Source of the DNA: Botrytis cinerea B05.10
Lineage: Eukaryota > Ascomycota > Leotiomycetes > Helotiales > Sclerotiniaceae
Reading direction: 5' to 3'
NCBI RefSeq assembly: GCF_000143535.2
Contig: NC_037310.1
Coordinates: 62,001 to 126,000, forward strand
Length of the DNA stretch: 64,000 nt
Positions 33,514-44,661 of this stretch are shown here, in pieces; within the stretch, counting starts at the first letter, position 1; each line of letters opens with the position of its first letter. Made by a program: the position numbers and the translations under genes. The notes under the pieces are model-generated. The model had not been told where the DNA came from. It made no database searches and saw only the letters and a program-made list of their open reading frames with translations.

Positions 33514-34366
33514 GATTTCCAATTCGTTGATTGCTATTTCAAAGAGCAAAATTGAGGCGAACAGAAAAAGAGGTACATATATAAACAACTATTTATCGAG
33601 TCACTTGCAGATGGAAAGCTAGCCTATGCTACCCATGTCATGATGTGTCATCGGCCATGATCGGAGTTGAACACCGGAGTGGGAGAACAATAATAAGTAA
33701 GCTCTATTCCTATTCCGTGATTTGAAATCATCTCGCCATGAACACTCACTATGACTGCGGATCAATTTCTGACGTTATCTAGAGCGAAATCGTTGCCTAG
33801 AAAAAATCAATGTACAGGTATGCACGCCAAGATAATGGGCATATATCATAATTGTCCTATTCGATCTCGCAAATTCGAACATCACATCGTCGTCACTAAA
33901 CGCGTGTTGAACACCAAGAGCTGCGCAAACACATCAAGAGCCTCAGCGTTTCAAGGATGTGTACACCCGAAGAAGAAGGTTTGACAAAGGACGACGCGTA
34001 CCAGGTAAGCATTGGATGAACTTCCAAATGCGATGGAATGGAGGAGCCCTATAATCTCACGAAGATACCAGCAACGTCTGTGAAAGAACAGAACAACGCA
34101 TTTTCGCCTGTCTCCATCAAAAACAAAGATGTCACTAGCACTGCTCCATATGGGAAAAGAGACGAGGGTTAGTGCTACACCGCCTGAACTTCGGGAATCA
34201 AACAATATGCAAGGTTAAGCTCAGCTACCCCGCCATTCTCACCCCCACACCTCACGATAACCGCATCATATCAACAACCACACCATCATCATTCAAGAAC
34301 CCACAGCAAACACATTCAAGAATCTGCAACCACAACCATCTTATTTCGAAGGCGTTGCAGAACAAC
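33514..34366. other. Divergent promoter region (ABC transporter / MEMO gene)
   Basis: 850 bp between two divergently transcribed genes. No coding signal and no operator motif I can name. Confidence 0.5.
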
Positions 34367-35414
34367 ATGGGCAGTACTCGAGAAGCCAGCCACGCCGGCT
34401 CGTGGTATACATCAAATCCGAGCAAACTATCCTCGGAACTCGACAACTGGCTATCCCAAGTCCCCTCCACTATCTCCGACACAAAACTGCCTATTCCAGG
34501 TGCCCGAGTCATTATTGCACCGTAAACTATCCCCGTACATCTCTCCTCGTCAAAACTCTCTAACAAATCAAAGCCACGCAGGATATTCCTATTCCGGACC
34601 TGCCGCCGCCTGGGCCTACGCAACCCTCGATCTCTCCACCGCAAAACGAGTTTTCCTCCTCGGGCCCTCTCACGCTTGGTACCTCACTGAATGTGCGCTA
34701 TCCAAACACTCCAAATATGCCACTCCCCTAGGAGATCTAACAATCGACACCGCTCTCGTCCAAGAGCTATCCGCCACGGGCGAATTCAAAAGAATGTCCA
34801 CCGACCAAGATGAAACCGAGCACTCTCTAGAATTGCATCTCCCCTACATCTACAAACTTCTTTCTCTCAACTTCCCCTCTCCCTCGTCCTTCCCCCCTCT
34901 AATACCCATCCTCGTCGGCAACACCAACGCGGCCACCGAGCGAAAATTCGGTTCCATTCTCGCACCCTACCTCTCCGACCCCTCCAACATTTTCATCATC
35001 TCTTCCGATTTCTGCCACTGGGGTTCTCGCTTTCAATACACATACTATCTCCCTGCGAGCCCGTCCGCCGAAGTCCGCGACAAATCCGGCGGGTACTCAC
35101 TTTCGCGCCGGGACAAAGCACCGACACAACCGCCAATCCATGAGAGTATAGGCCGCTTAGATCAATTATCCATGAGTGCTATTTCCGGGGGCGTGCATCA
35201 GGAGTTTCTGGATAATTTGGAAGAGACAGGGAATACGGTTTGTGGGCGACACCCGATTGGAGTTATAATGGCGGCGATTGAGAAAGTGAAGGAGGAGAAG
35301 AGTTTAGATGGGGAAAAGGGAAAATTCAAATTCGTGAGGTATGAACGGAGCAATGAAGTCACGAGGGTGGATGATGGGTCGGTGAGTTATGCGAGTGCGT
35401 ATGCTGTGCTGTAA
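34367..35414 (+). CDS. MEMO1 family protein
   Basis: Two exons (34367..34521 and 34574..35414, intron 52 bp) give 331 residues. The MEMO family pattern is complete. It includes HAGSWY near the N-terminus, HAGYSYSGP (His53), LLGPSH (His85), a DFCHWGSRF segment and NTVCGRHP (Cys275). His53, His85 and Cys275 correspond to the metal-ligand residues of human MEMO1 (His49, His81, Cys244). The intron sits directly before the first His, and the HAGY motif forms only after splicing. MEMO proteins bind copper or iron and have been linked to redox and cell-motility signalling. In fungi the role is poorly defined. Cytosolic, no targeting signal. It shares an upstream region with the divergent ABC transporter. 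The symbol is left blank because fungal naming varies. Confidence 0.92.
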
Positions 35415-35891
35415 ATGTTGGTTTGCATTCTAAAGTTGATGATGAGCGATGATATGATGATTTGACGATTTTTTGGTGTTAAGATGGGTCAAATGCTCGG
35501 CGTATAATATTCAGGAATGGAGTATTCCGGAGATTTGCATTCTTACATTCTTTCCAAATCGATTTCTAATGCATATGAATCAAATAGTCCCATTAGATTG
35601 ATTCTCTGAAACAATAATAAATTAATCGATTAATCTCTAGCTTCAAGTCCACAAGTGAGGAATGTCAAAATGTGTTTCATCAGGTGTGTATGTATTCTAT
35701 CTAGGTTATTGATCTTCAAGGACGGATTTCTAATGCTATCTATTCACCTTTCGGACGGCTCTGTTTTTTCCTGGTTATTTTTGTCTTTTCTCCCCCCTTT
35801 CTCCTTATCGACACAATTCTTCTTAAGCCTATACACGCTCCTCATCCATGACATCTTATCCCATGCATCCCACCTCCTTTCAACCTCTTTT
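35415..35891. other. Convergent 3' region
   Basis: Tail-to-tail spacer of 477 bp between the MEMO and amidohydrolase genes, pyrimidine-rich on the plus strand from 35.76 kb. Nothing else seen. Confidence 0.5.
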
Positions 35892-37939
35892 TCAAAGTTC
35901 CAAATTTCTCCCCCAAAACGTCATCCCCTGAATCGCTCTCGTCAAGCTCCTTCCCAAACTTGCCAGACCAATCCAAAACCTATCACCCTTCTGATAAAGC
36001 TGATCAAGCTCCATAACTCTTTCCTCCTCCATTGCCCACACATTCTCCCCCTTGACCCACGTCCCTAATACCTTCAAATTTCTCAGTTCCTCCACCCCTT
36101 GTCCCTCCATCCCCATCACATCCCTATCAACCACAATCCAATCAGCCCACTTCCCGATCTCAAGGGCTCCCGTTTTATTTTCCAAATTCCAACCCCAAGC
36201 TGCATTACGCGTGAAACCATGAATTGCCTGTTCAATACTAAGACTTTCTTCCGGATACCAACCTTCTTTTCCTGAGGGTGAAGTTCCAGTCTTAGGATTG
36301 AGACGAGTTACTGCGGCATAGATACCATGAAAAGGATTCGGTGGTTCAACCGGGAAATCAGAACCAAGGACTGGCCCAGGATATGTTGATGTATTGTTAT
36401 GAACAGGAGAGAAAAACGAACGCATGCGATAAGCAGAATTAGAAAGTCGTTCTTCACCGAGACGTGATGATGCATAGGCCATGTCAGATGTAGCATGTGT
36501 TGGCTGAATACTGGGAAGAATACCCATGTTTGCAATGCGTATTTGGTCATCGGGATGCTGCGAAGTTTGTTAGAAAGACATCAGCTGTTGATCTGGAACG
36601 TACTATAATTTGAGCGTGCTCAATTCTTAGCCTCTTTCCTTCATTGCATCCATAGCAATCAGATCCTAGAACTGCTTCGAATGCATTGATAGCAGCTCTA
36701 TTGGCTCGATCGCCAATAGCATGAATATTGATTTGGTAATCCCACTCGTAAAACTTAACGAATCAGTAAATATCATGCACAGAAAATAGGAAAGTAGTAA
36801 TATACCTTCTTAACAACTTCCGTTAATTCAGTCTCGTTGATCAACATCATTCCACTAGTCTCAGGTTTATCCGAATATGGTTCCAACAATGCCGCGCCCC
36901 AAGAGCCTAAAGCTCCATCCGCAAAGAGTTTTATCCCTCCAAACAATAGCATATCACCTCCACCAGATCCATCTCTTATCACTTTCACCGTTCGCAACTC
37001 TTGATGACAAAAAGTATTTCTCTCATCACACTCAGCCATCACACGAATTCTAACAGTCAATTCGTCTCTCCTAGCCAAGTCTTGCAATATTTTCACATCT
37101 TCCATTCGCATACCAGCGTCACTCATAGCCGTAATACCTACCTTATTTAACTCCTCCATTGCGGTTTTAAGCCAGCGTACTTTCTGGGATGCATCTGGCT
37201 TAGGCGCGAGAGGATAGATGTAGTTATCCATTGCATTATCGCAAAAAACACCAGGTCCAGGATTCGTAATGATTTCTCCACCTGGAGGCGATTCAGGTAG
37301 AGGATCCGGAAGAAGAGAGAGGACCTTTTCTGAAGTCCACACACAATGTATATCAACTCTATCGAGCATAATGTACAAATCCTTCAGTTCCGGGTCTTCA
37401 GCAAGTTGTTTCTAGAATTTTCATTAGCAGAGTTCTTTACCTAATACAAGAATGGAAAGTTGAATTCATACAGCTGTCGGCATCACACCTCCAAAATGGG
37501 CTTGATCCCATCCCACTCCCCTAATCCACTTCTCCCTCCCTCCATAACCTTCTCCCTCGTGTCTTCCCAGCCATTCTTTAATCCTGCTCTTCACATCATC
37601 CACGCTTTCCGCCTCATACAAACTCACACTCTCGAGCATCTCTCCATACTGCAAAATATGCCCATGCGATTCAATAATACCAGGCAACACATATCCATTC
37701 AGCCAAACAATTTTTTCTCCCTCATCTGCCTTTGGCACTCTTTCCAGAAGTTCAGTTACTGCATCGATCCTGACACGGAAACATTTCGGATTAGGAGTGT
37801 CAGGAGAAAGGGTGGTGATGGTATATGGCTCGCGGACGCAGTAGAGGGTTGAAGAGGTCCATGTATCGTAGAGAGAATGCAAATTGGCAGTTATAAAAAG
37901 TATGAGATATCCTACAACGAAGAAAGCGAGAGGATGCAT
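35892..37939 (-). CDS. Amidohydrolase family 3 (YtcJ-like) metal-dependent hydrolase
   Basis: Four exons (37939..37472, 37411..36806, 36753..36604, 36557..35892; introns 60, 52 and 46 bp) give 629 residues. An N-terminal hydrophobic helix (LAFFVVGYLILFITANL) suggests a signal anchor. The enzymatic domain begins with the mononuclear or binuclear metal motif PGIIESHGHIL (His92, His94). It continues with KLFADGALGSWGA, then NIHAIGDRANRAAI and IEHAQII, and ends with the SIEQAIHGFTRNAAW and ADWIVVD blocks typical of this family. Members hydrolyse C-N bonds in cyclic or acyclic amides. The natural substrate in fungi is generally unknown. Length is slightly above the bacterial norm because of the membrane leader. 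Confidence 0.88.
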
Positions 37940-38736
37940 TATATTCTATTTATCCTATCCTACTTGGCAGAATAAGAGACCGCCAGTGGAAAGGTGGAAG
38001 TGAGGGTGGTTTATATCACCATGTATGTATGCGTTTTAACTTCGAAAGAGATAAGGAATGTTTCATTCGACGTTGTGTGATGAAGGTGTTATGCTGTACT
38101 ACATTGAATTCAATTGGATTGGATTGGATTGGATTGGGATGCCTTGATTGATTGCAGATCGTCGTTTTTCGTTCTTTCCTATATGAATTGGGTAACAATA
38201 TGGATACAAATATAAGTAAGGTTACCCGACTAAAAGAAGAAGTTGCGGATTCAAAGGTGGGCGTTGACATGTGATTACTAGACGGGAAGAGAATCGATCG
38301 TTTCTTAATTTCAAAACTCGCAATAGGATTCTGTCAATTATTCTATCCCTTCGCTCTTTTCCTTCCATGAATAGACGTTTCCGAAAGGAATGATAAACTC
38401 AACATGAGTTTACAGAGTTGGGTTGCGAACAAATTACTTCCGGTGAGGCTTCAATTTCTGTTCAGTCCCACCAAGAAAAGAATTCTCCTTCCTCAAGTAT
38501 CTACGCCAATTTGAAATTTTAGCCACAAAAGAACCACATATAAAATCTACGATGTCTTTGATTATAATCTATGCAACGCCATAAAGTCATCGCCTTATCC
38601 AAGGAATTTTATCTACAACGAACGACCCAAAAACGCCGAGCTAATAGAATGCATAGTTCCGCCCATAGATGGTAAATATTCACTGCTTACACATCTCTCA
38701 TCATCATAATCCTCCAACCCTCCCAGAAGCCAGAGT
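37940..38736. other. Intergenic with a GGATT microsatellite
   Basis: Upstream of the amidohydrolase and downstream of threonine deaminase (both minus). 38114-38138 is about five copies of TTGGA. No gene seen. Confidence 0.5.
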
Positions 38737-40490
38737 CTACGATCTCAAAAACGTCTTGAAGACCTGTGAATCTGTACAATCCGTCCAAGGATATCCGATT
38801 TCCCTCAAAAATCTCTCCAAATCCTTGACCTCATCGTCCGGACACAGAATACCCGTTAGAATCTTTCCAATATCACTTCCCGCATTACGGTATTGGAAAA
38901 GACTTATATTGAATCTCGGTCTCAAGGTAGTGAGGAATTTCTCTAGCGCACCTGGTCTTTCAGGGAAGTTGAACATATAAAGTCGTTCGTTTGGTACCGC
39001 TGAACGGCCACCCACTAGGTAGCGAATGTGGGATTTGGCAAGTTCGTCGCCGGAGAGATCAGTAGGTGACATGCCACTGGATGAGATGCGACCAAGGAGA
39101 GATTGAAGCTCTTCGTCTCTTTGTGATGCAGGGGAGGTGAGAGAAATACCAATGAGTACATTTGCTACTTCATCCGTGGCATATCGGTAAGAGAATTCGG
39201 TGACGGCATGTGGCATGACGGCTTTGATAAGTTCAGAGAAGGCGCCAGGAATTTCGGGTATGCTGACACTAAGAAGTGCTTCTTTGCGTTCTCCAAGAGC
39301 TGCACGCTCGGCAACAAATCTAAGACGATCAAAGTTCATGTTTGCTCCAGAAGCGATAGCTACAAGATTTCGAGAGGTATCGGGAGATGGGTTGGCCGCA
39401 ACATATTTCTTAAGCCCCGCTAATGCGAGAGCTCCAGCTGGTTCCACGATGGATCTTGTGTCTTCGAAAACATCCTTAATAGCTGCGCATGTCTCGTCCG
39501 TAGTGACTTGAATAACATCATCAATGACCTCTTGGCATATTCTGAATGTTTCCTCTCCCACATTCTTTACCGCCGCGCCATCGGCGAATAAGCCCACTTC
39601 CTTCAACGCCACTCTCTTTCCAGCTGCCAAAGATTGTACCATAGCATTCGCATCATAAGTCTCCACTCCAATGATTTTCACATGCGGAGCAATACGCTTG
39701 ACATAAACGCCAATCCCCGCAATCAAACCACCACCACCCACACAACAGAAAATAGCCTCCAGCTTATGAATATTCGTTTGTCTGAGAAGTTCCATACCAA
39801 TAGTACCTTGACCCGCAATAACATATGGATCATCAAACGGTGGAATATTCGTCAATCCATGTAGTTTCTCCAATCTTCCACACTCCTCCTTCGCCGCATC
39901 AAAGTCCGGCCCATGCAATACTACTGACCCTCCCAATCGCGTTACATTGAGATGTTTGATACTGGGTGTTCCTTCAGGCATAACAATCGTAGCAGGCATC
40001 TTGAGTTTTCGCGCCGAATACGCAACGCCTTGTGCGTGATTTCCCGCCGAGCATGCGACTACACCTTTCCAACTAACTTTGGGATCCAGATGTGCCATTT
40101 TGTTATATGCACCTCTCAATTTGAAACTGAAAACCGGTTGCAGGTCTTCGCGTTTTAGTAGAACATTGCATTCTAATCGATTGCTGAGGTTGACGGCTGG
40201 AGTGAGGGGGGTCTCATTGACGACTTCATAAACTCGAGAAGTGAGGATCAATCGTAGATACTGATCAATTGATTAGCCGCAGCTCTTAGAATACAATTGA
40301 GCATACTTACATCAGGATATCCAGTTGGCAGCATAAATTCCTGCGGAATAATGCTGCTAACTTTTGATTCTGTTCTTCCTGATGGCGGTGATGGATTTGC
40401 TGAATATTCCGTCAAAGAAAAGGAAGCAAGACTAGGAGTTCGGAGGTGATTTGGAGGATTCTCTCCATTTGTTGCTGATCCGTTCTCCAT
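38737..40490 (-). CDS. ILV1: Threonine deaminase (L-threonine ammonia-lyase), biosynthetic
   Basis: Two exons (40490..40311 and 40260..38737, intron 50 bp) give 567 residues. The enzyme converts L-threonine to 2-oxobutanoate and ammonia, the first committed step to isoleucine. Visible: [19 protein letters not shown] at the splice junction, the PLP-binding Lys107 in [23 protein letters not shown], the Gly-rich phosphate loop [11 protein letters not shown] (about 234-238) and two C-terminal ACT-like regulatory modules ([16 protein letters not shown] and [16 protein letters not shown]). The pair of modules identifies the isoleucine-feedback-regulated biosynthetic form rather than the short catabolic enzyme. 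The first 60 residues are acidic to neutral and Ser/Pro-rich ([13 protein letters not shown]), unlike a classic mitochondrial presequence. An alternative upstream start or unrecognised exon is possible. Confidence 0.95.
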
Positions 40491-40793
40491 ATCTGAATGT
40501 ATGTATTGATTTTCAATTGAGTATATTTCTTTGGTGTTGTTGAGAATCGAGTCATAAAGTTTAATATGGTTTTATTTGCTCCATTCCCACCTTTCGATAT
40601 CGGAGCTGAATCTCTCCAATTATTTTTTGCAGGGATTCTTCAAATTCCGATGATATCACGACCTAAGGTTGCATTCTGATTCGATGCATTTGGAGGGGCA
40701 AAGCTTTTGATAAAGCTTTGGAACATCAATAACTTCACATATTCACCATCTATCAGGTATTCTAGTATCGCAAAGACGTGTTAATCAAGAAAT
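40491..40793. other. Divergent promoter region (ILV1 / RCF1)
   Basis: 303 bp between divergently transcribed genes, presumably holding both promoters. No TGACTC-type Gcn4/CpcA site was recognised on inspection. Confidence 0.45.
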
Positions 40794-41447
40794 ATGTCGA
40801 ACAGTACTCCATTGCCGTCGTCTTTCGATGGCGATACGTATGTGCCAATTTTATCAAAAGCTTTTGCTCACTCATTCATAGCTAATGGCCTGATAGTGAT
40901 TTCTATGAAGAAAATCGCTGGCAGAAATTAACCCGCCGTCTCAAAGAAGAGCCTCTCATTCCTCTGGGTACATCACCTCTCTTCTCCTTCTTATTTTCTC
41001 TCGATGCTCTTGTACTAACCAATTCCCCTCCCAGGTTGTATCCTCACCTCCCTCGCCCTCGTCGGCGCATCCCGCTCCATCCGAGCCGGCGACCACAACC
41101 GCACTCAACGCATGTTCCGCGCACGTATCTACGCGCAAGGTTTCACCCTCTTAGCTATGGTTGCCGGATCCATGTACTGGGACTCCGATCGTAAGAAGCG
41201 CAAGGAATTCGAGGGAGTATTGGCGGAAACAAAAGCTAAAGAGAAGAATGAGGCGTGGATTAGAGAATTGGAGGCCAGAGATGAGGAGGAGAAGGAAATG
41301 AGGAGGGCGAGGGACGAAAGAAGGAGAAGAGCGGAAGGAAGACCGGCGCCAAAGGCTGTGGTAACGGATGCGCCAGCGGAGGAAGGGGAGAAGCCAAAGG
41401 GGGGAGTCATGGAACAGATGAGCGGTTTGGTGTGGGGAAAGAAATGA
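40794..41447 (+). CDS. RCF1: Respiratory supercomplex factor 1, HIG1 domain protein
   Basis: Three exons (40794..40837, 40897..40967, 41035..41447; introns 59 and 67 bp) give 175 residues. The HIG1 domain is complete: FYEENRWQKLTRRLKEEPLIPLG, a first membrane helix (CILTSLALVGA), the conserved RAGDHNRTQRMFRARIYAQGF loop and a second helix (FTLLAMVAGSMYW). A highly charged coiled-coil tail rich in Glu, Arg and Lys follows, as usual in fungal Rcf1. The protein sits in the mitochondrial inner membrane, binds cytochrome c oxidase and helps complexes III and IV associate. Both short 5' exons are recovered only by splicing, and the total of 528 bp is in frame. Confidence 0.93.
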
Positions 41448-41792
41448 GGGTTGTGGTGATTGCGTACTATAACGGATGTATATGGGAAGTATAGCATTGA
41501 AATTTGGTGTTTGGTGTGGTTATCGGATATGTATAAGTTATGGGTTACGGAATTGTACAAACTCCATTCATTTATCGATATTATTCTAGCATTGGTCGTG
41601 GGTCATTTATGTAGTAAAATTGCAATGTTCTTCATATCCAAAGCATCTGGAATTCAGATATATTATTTGAATGAAGTTGTCCAGTCTCGCAAGAACATAT
41701 CCCTCCAAATGTTTACATTTCCACGCCATACATGCTTCATAAATCCCGATCCATTCATACTCAATGCTTTCCAAAACTCCGAACTCAACCCA
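41448..41792. other. Convergent 3' region
   Basis: Tail-to-tail spacer between RCF1 and the TLDc gene. AT-rich 3' UTR-like sequence, no gene. Confidence 0.5.
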
Positions 41793-43709
41793 TCAGTTCA
41801 TAGAACCACCACTCCTGTTCCCTCCAATAAGCCCCGCCATTTCTAACAACGCCCTATCGGCTTCAATATCACCAGTTCCTAAATTAATCTTCCTCCTCGC
41901 CTCCGCCTCTCTTTCTTCCCAAGCCCACATCTCCTTTTGTTTTTGAGCCTCAGCATCGCCTCCACAACCCCAGACTTCTAAACTTTCGATCTCAAATCTG
42001 TCCTGAAAATCTGTGCGTCTGGTTTCACTGTTGTGGAACGCTCCTCCTCCAGATGAATAGTTGTGTGTGAAAACGCCAAATTCAAAGGAGGAATCCAGAT
42101 ATAATGAGACGGCGCCGAGATTCACATGAGTAGATAGTCCGGCCGTCTGTTTCGTTTTGGGATGTGGACACCCAAAAGATAAACATGGATGGGCTGATGG
42201 GGGTTTAGAGAATGCCACATAATCCTTATTGATTACCGAAGCGTGAAAGACCTCATGGACAGGTTCGAGTTGAAAAAGTAGTGTGTCGGTGTCTCCAAAA
42301 CACTCTTTATGAGTTTGTCTCCAAGGTTGTGAGAGGTAAACTCCAAAAACAACTCTAGATGATTTGCCACTATTGGCAAATCTTTTGGGCGGCAATGTGT
42401 CTGCAAAATTTCTTTCCTGACCACCAGTGGGAGAATCCTCAATTCTGTTTCCGGCGACCAAAAGGATAGTTGGTGCACGCCAGTTGAATACTCTTGTCTC
42501 GAAAGAACCCATTGAGAATCCAGCATCGCCACCTGAATAGAGCAGTCGAAGACGACGGAAGAGGGAATCTCCGGGAAGAAAGAAGGAAAGTTGCGACAAG
42601 ACATTAAGATCCAGTATTTCACCTATTTGTGGAAGGAGAGGCTGATCTAATTCAGCATTCAAAGGCAATGGGGGCGGTGCTTCTGAAGAATCTTTTCGTT
42701 TTGTGAAATCAATGTTCTTGGAGAACAAAAAGTGTTCGAACAGAGCATTGAATCCATGAAATACAAAAGGCAATGAAATGGGTATCACAGTGTTGAATTG
42801 ATGTATTTTAACGCCGGGGAATTTTTCCACATTTACAAAAGCTGCAAGAATGTTGTCCGCTGTTCTCCGAAGACTTTCTAATTGTGAACTGGCGAGTCTT
42901 TCGTTGTGGTGAGCTAAACTCTCTTGGATTCCTAATGGTGCTACCAATAGGAGCAGCATGATCAATTTTTTAAGATTGTCGGATGGAATCGTAGCTTGAG
43001 CTATGGGCGGATCTCCGTGACGAAATACTTCAATAGCATCCAGTGACTCAAGCGCAGCTAAAGCAAGATCATCATCATCCTCTTCATCGTCATCATTCAC
43101 AGCTTCATCGATAGCGAATCCTGCAGCATGTTTTTTGACAACACCATCTCCTTCTGCTAGCGGAGGTGTGGTGTCCGCCTTGTCTTCTTCAATTTCAACC
43201 CCTGCGCGAGATTCCCTTCTGTCGTATACCGCCAGACTTCGAAATAGTAGCTTTGCCCGGTCCCTGCTGCCCTTCTTCAACACCCTCTGATATCTTTCCG
43301 TCATGATTACTACCACCATAATCATCTGTTCAAACCCCAAGACTGCTGGCGCATCCTGACCAAATGGAAACGCACCAAGATAGGATACCATCTGGAATAT
43401 AATCGGGGAAGCGCCTAGTATATCCGGAATCTCCAGGAATCGTGCGATGGTATCTTCTTTGAGATATGCGACTCCATCTTGATGATCCGCAAGACTCTTG
43501 AAGACATCCTTGAATGAAAACAATTCGAGGGGTGTAAAGCAACGTTTTTCGAATTTCCGAGCCTTGAACAGCAGTTATTACAAGTTCTCCAAAGGAAGTG
43601 GTTCGAGATTCGAGAGGGGAGCTTTCATGAATCCTTAACTTACCAGTTCATGACTCAGCTGCTGTGTTGTAACATACTTATCACTGGTACCAGACTGAGA
43701 TTGACCCAT
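41793..43709 (-). CDS. RTC5: TLDc domain protein, Restriction of Telomere Capping 5 type
   Basis: Two exons (43709..43644 and 43562..41793, intron 81 bp) give 611 residues. The N-terminus MGQSQSGTSDKY is a good N-myristoylation signal (Met-Gly, Ser at position 6), as expected for Rtc5. FTPLELFSFKDVF and a helical region follow, then a long acidic loop (about 179-187), then a C-terminal TLDc domain. The domain includes LRLLYSGGDAGFSMGSFE, APTILLVAG, VVFGVYLSQPWRQT, LFQLEPVHEVFHAS and the final FEIESLEVWGCGG. In yeast RTC5 came from a telomere-capping suppressor screen. TLDc proteins as a family bind the vacuolar V-ATPase, so a vacuolar-membrane role is the best inference. The short first exon carrying the myristoylation site is easily missed. 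Confidence 0.9.
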
Positions 43710-44661
43710 CTTTACTTCTGTTTCAAATACATTGCATCAACTTGTATTACAAGTGTATAAAGAGCAACAATAATAAGATGTTTACGAAGAGACAGTCAAT
43801 GACGGAGTGCTTACATAATCCGTGCTTCATTCCATCAGCGGCGAAACTGGCGCCAAAATTTATTTACATTACGTTTGAAAGCATTCACCGGGAGCTTATT
43901 AGGAAGCATTATAATAAAAGCACCTCTTGAACCCTTTTGACATTCTCCTGGCTCACGGTCATAACTTAATTGTCTCAAAATTACGCCGCTTAATTGGGTT
44001 TTAAAAAAGTGATTCTTGACTGAACTTCTCAGAGGTAGTCGAATCTAGTTACAGCAGATATCCAAGATGGCCAGGTCGATTGACAAATTCGCCTCCTGGA
44101 ATTGTATCACGGGGGTTTGATTGATACTCGCTATTGATACCAGGACAATTTCTCTTCATTATTACGCGATGTTTTTGCATATACAATGGCTCAGGCTACG
44201 ATGGTCTCGTGCTGCCAAACGGTAATAAGAGGCACGTTCTAGCGGACAGTAAATCCATTGTCTTAGATCAAGTGCAATCGAGGCGGGGGTTCGGGCACCC
44301 AGGTTGGCTGCAACAGTTCTTATGTGTATTGTCGATGCGGTTTGATTCCATCGTTTCTGATCGTTGATTGCTTGATAACGGAAGGTTCTCAATCACCATC
44401 AACTACAAGCATCTTGACCCATATCCACCTTCACTAATATAGCTCTATTCTCCCAAATACAGCGAGTCCAAGGTGAATCGTAGTAGCATAGCTGAGTTGT
44501 TGGTAACAACGATTGGAATGAGGCGTCTGCGAGGTTTCGGTTGGCATTCCTTGGTGTCCAGCTGAGCGTAAGATGTATTTCAACGAAAATCTCAAGTCGC
44601 AGATGCAATAGAGTCCTTGTCCCATTATTCCTATTTTTGGTGTATTTGATATCTTGAAAGG
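43710..44661. other. Divergent promoter region (RTC5 / HET gene)
   Basis: About 950 bp without a recognisable gene. Confidence 0.5.
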
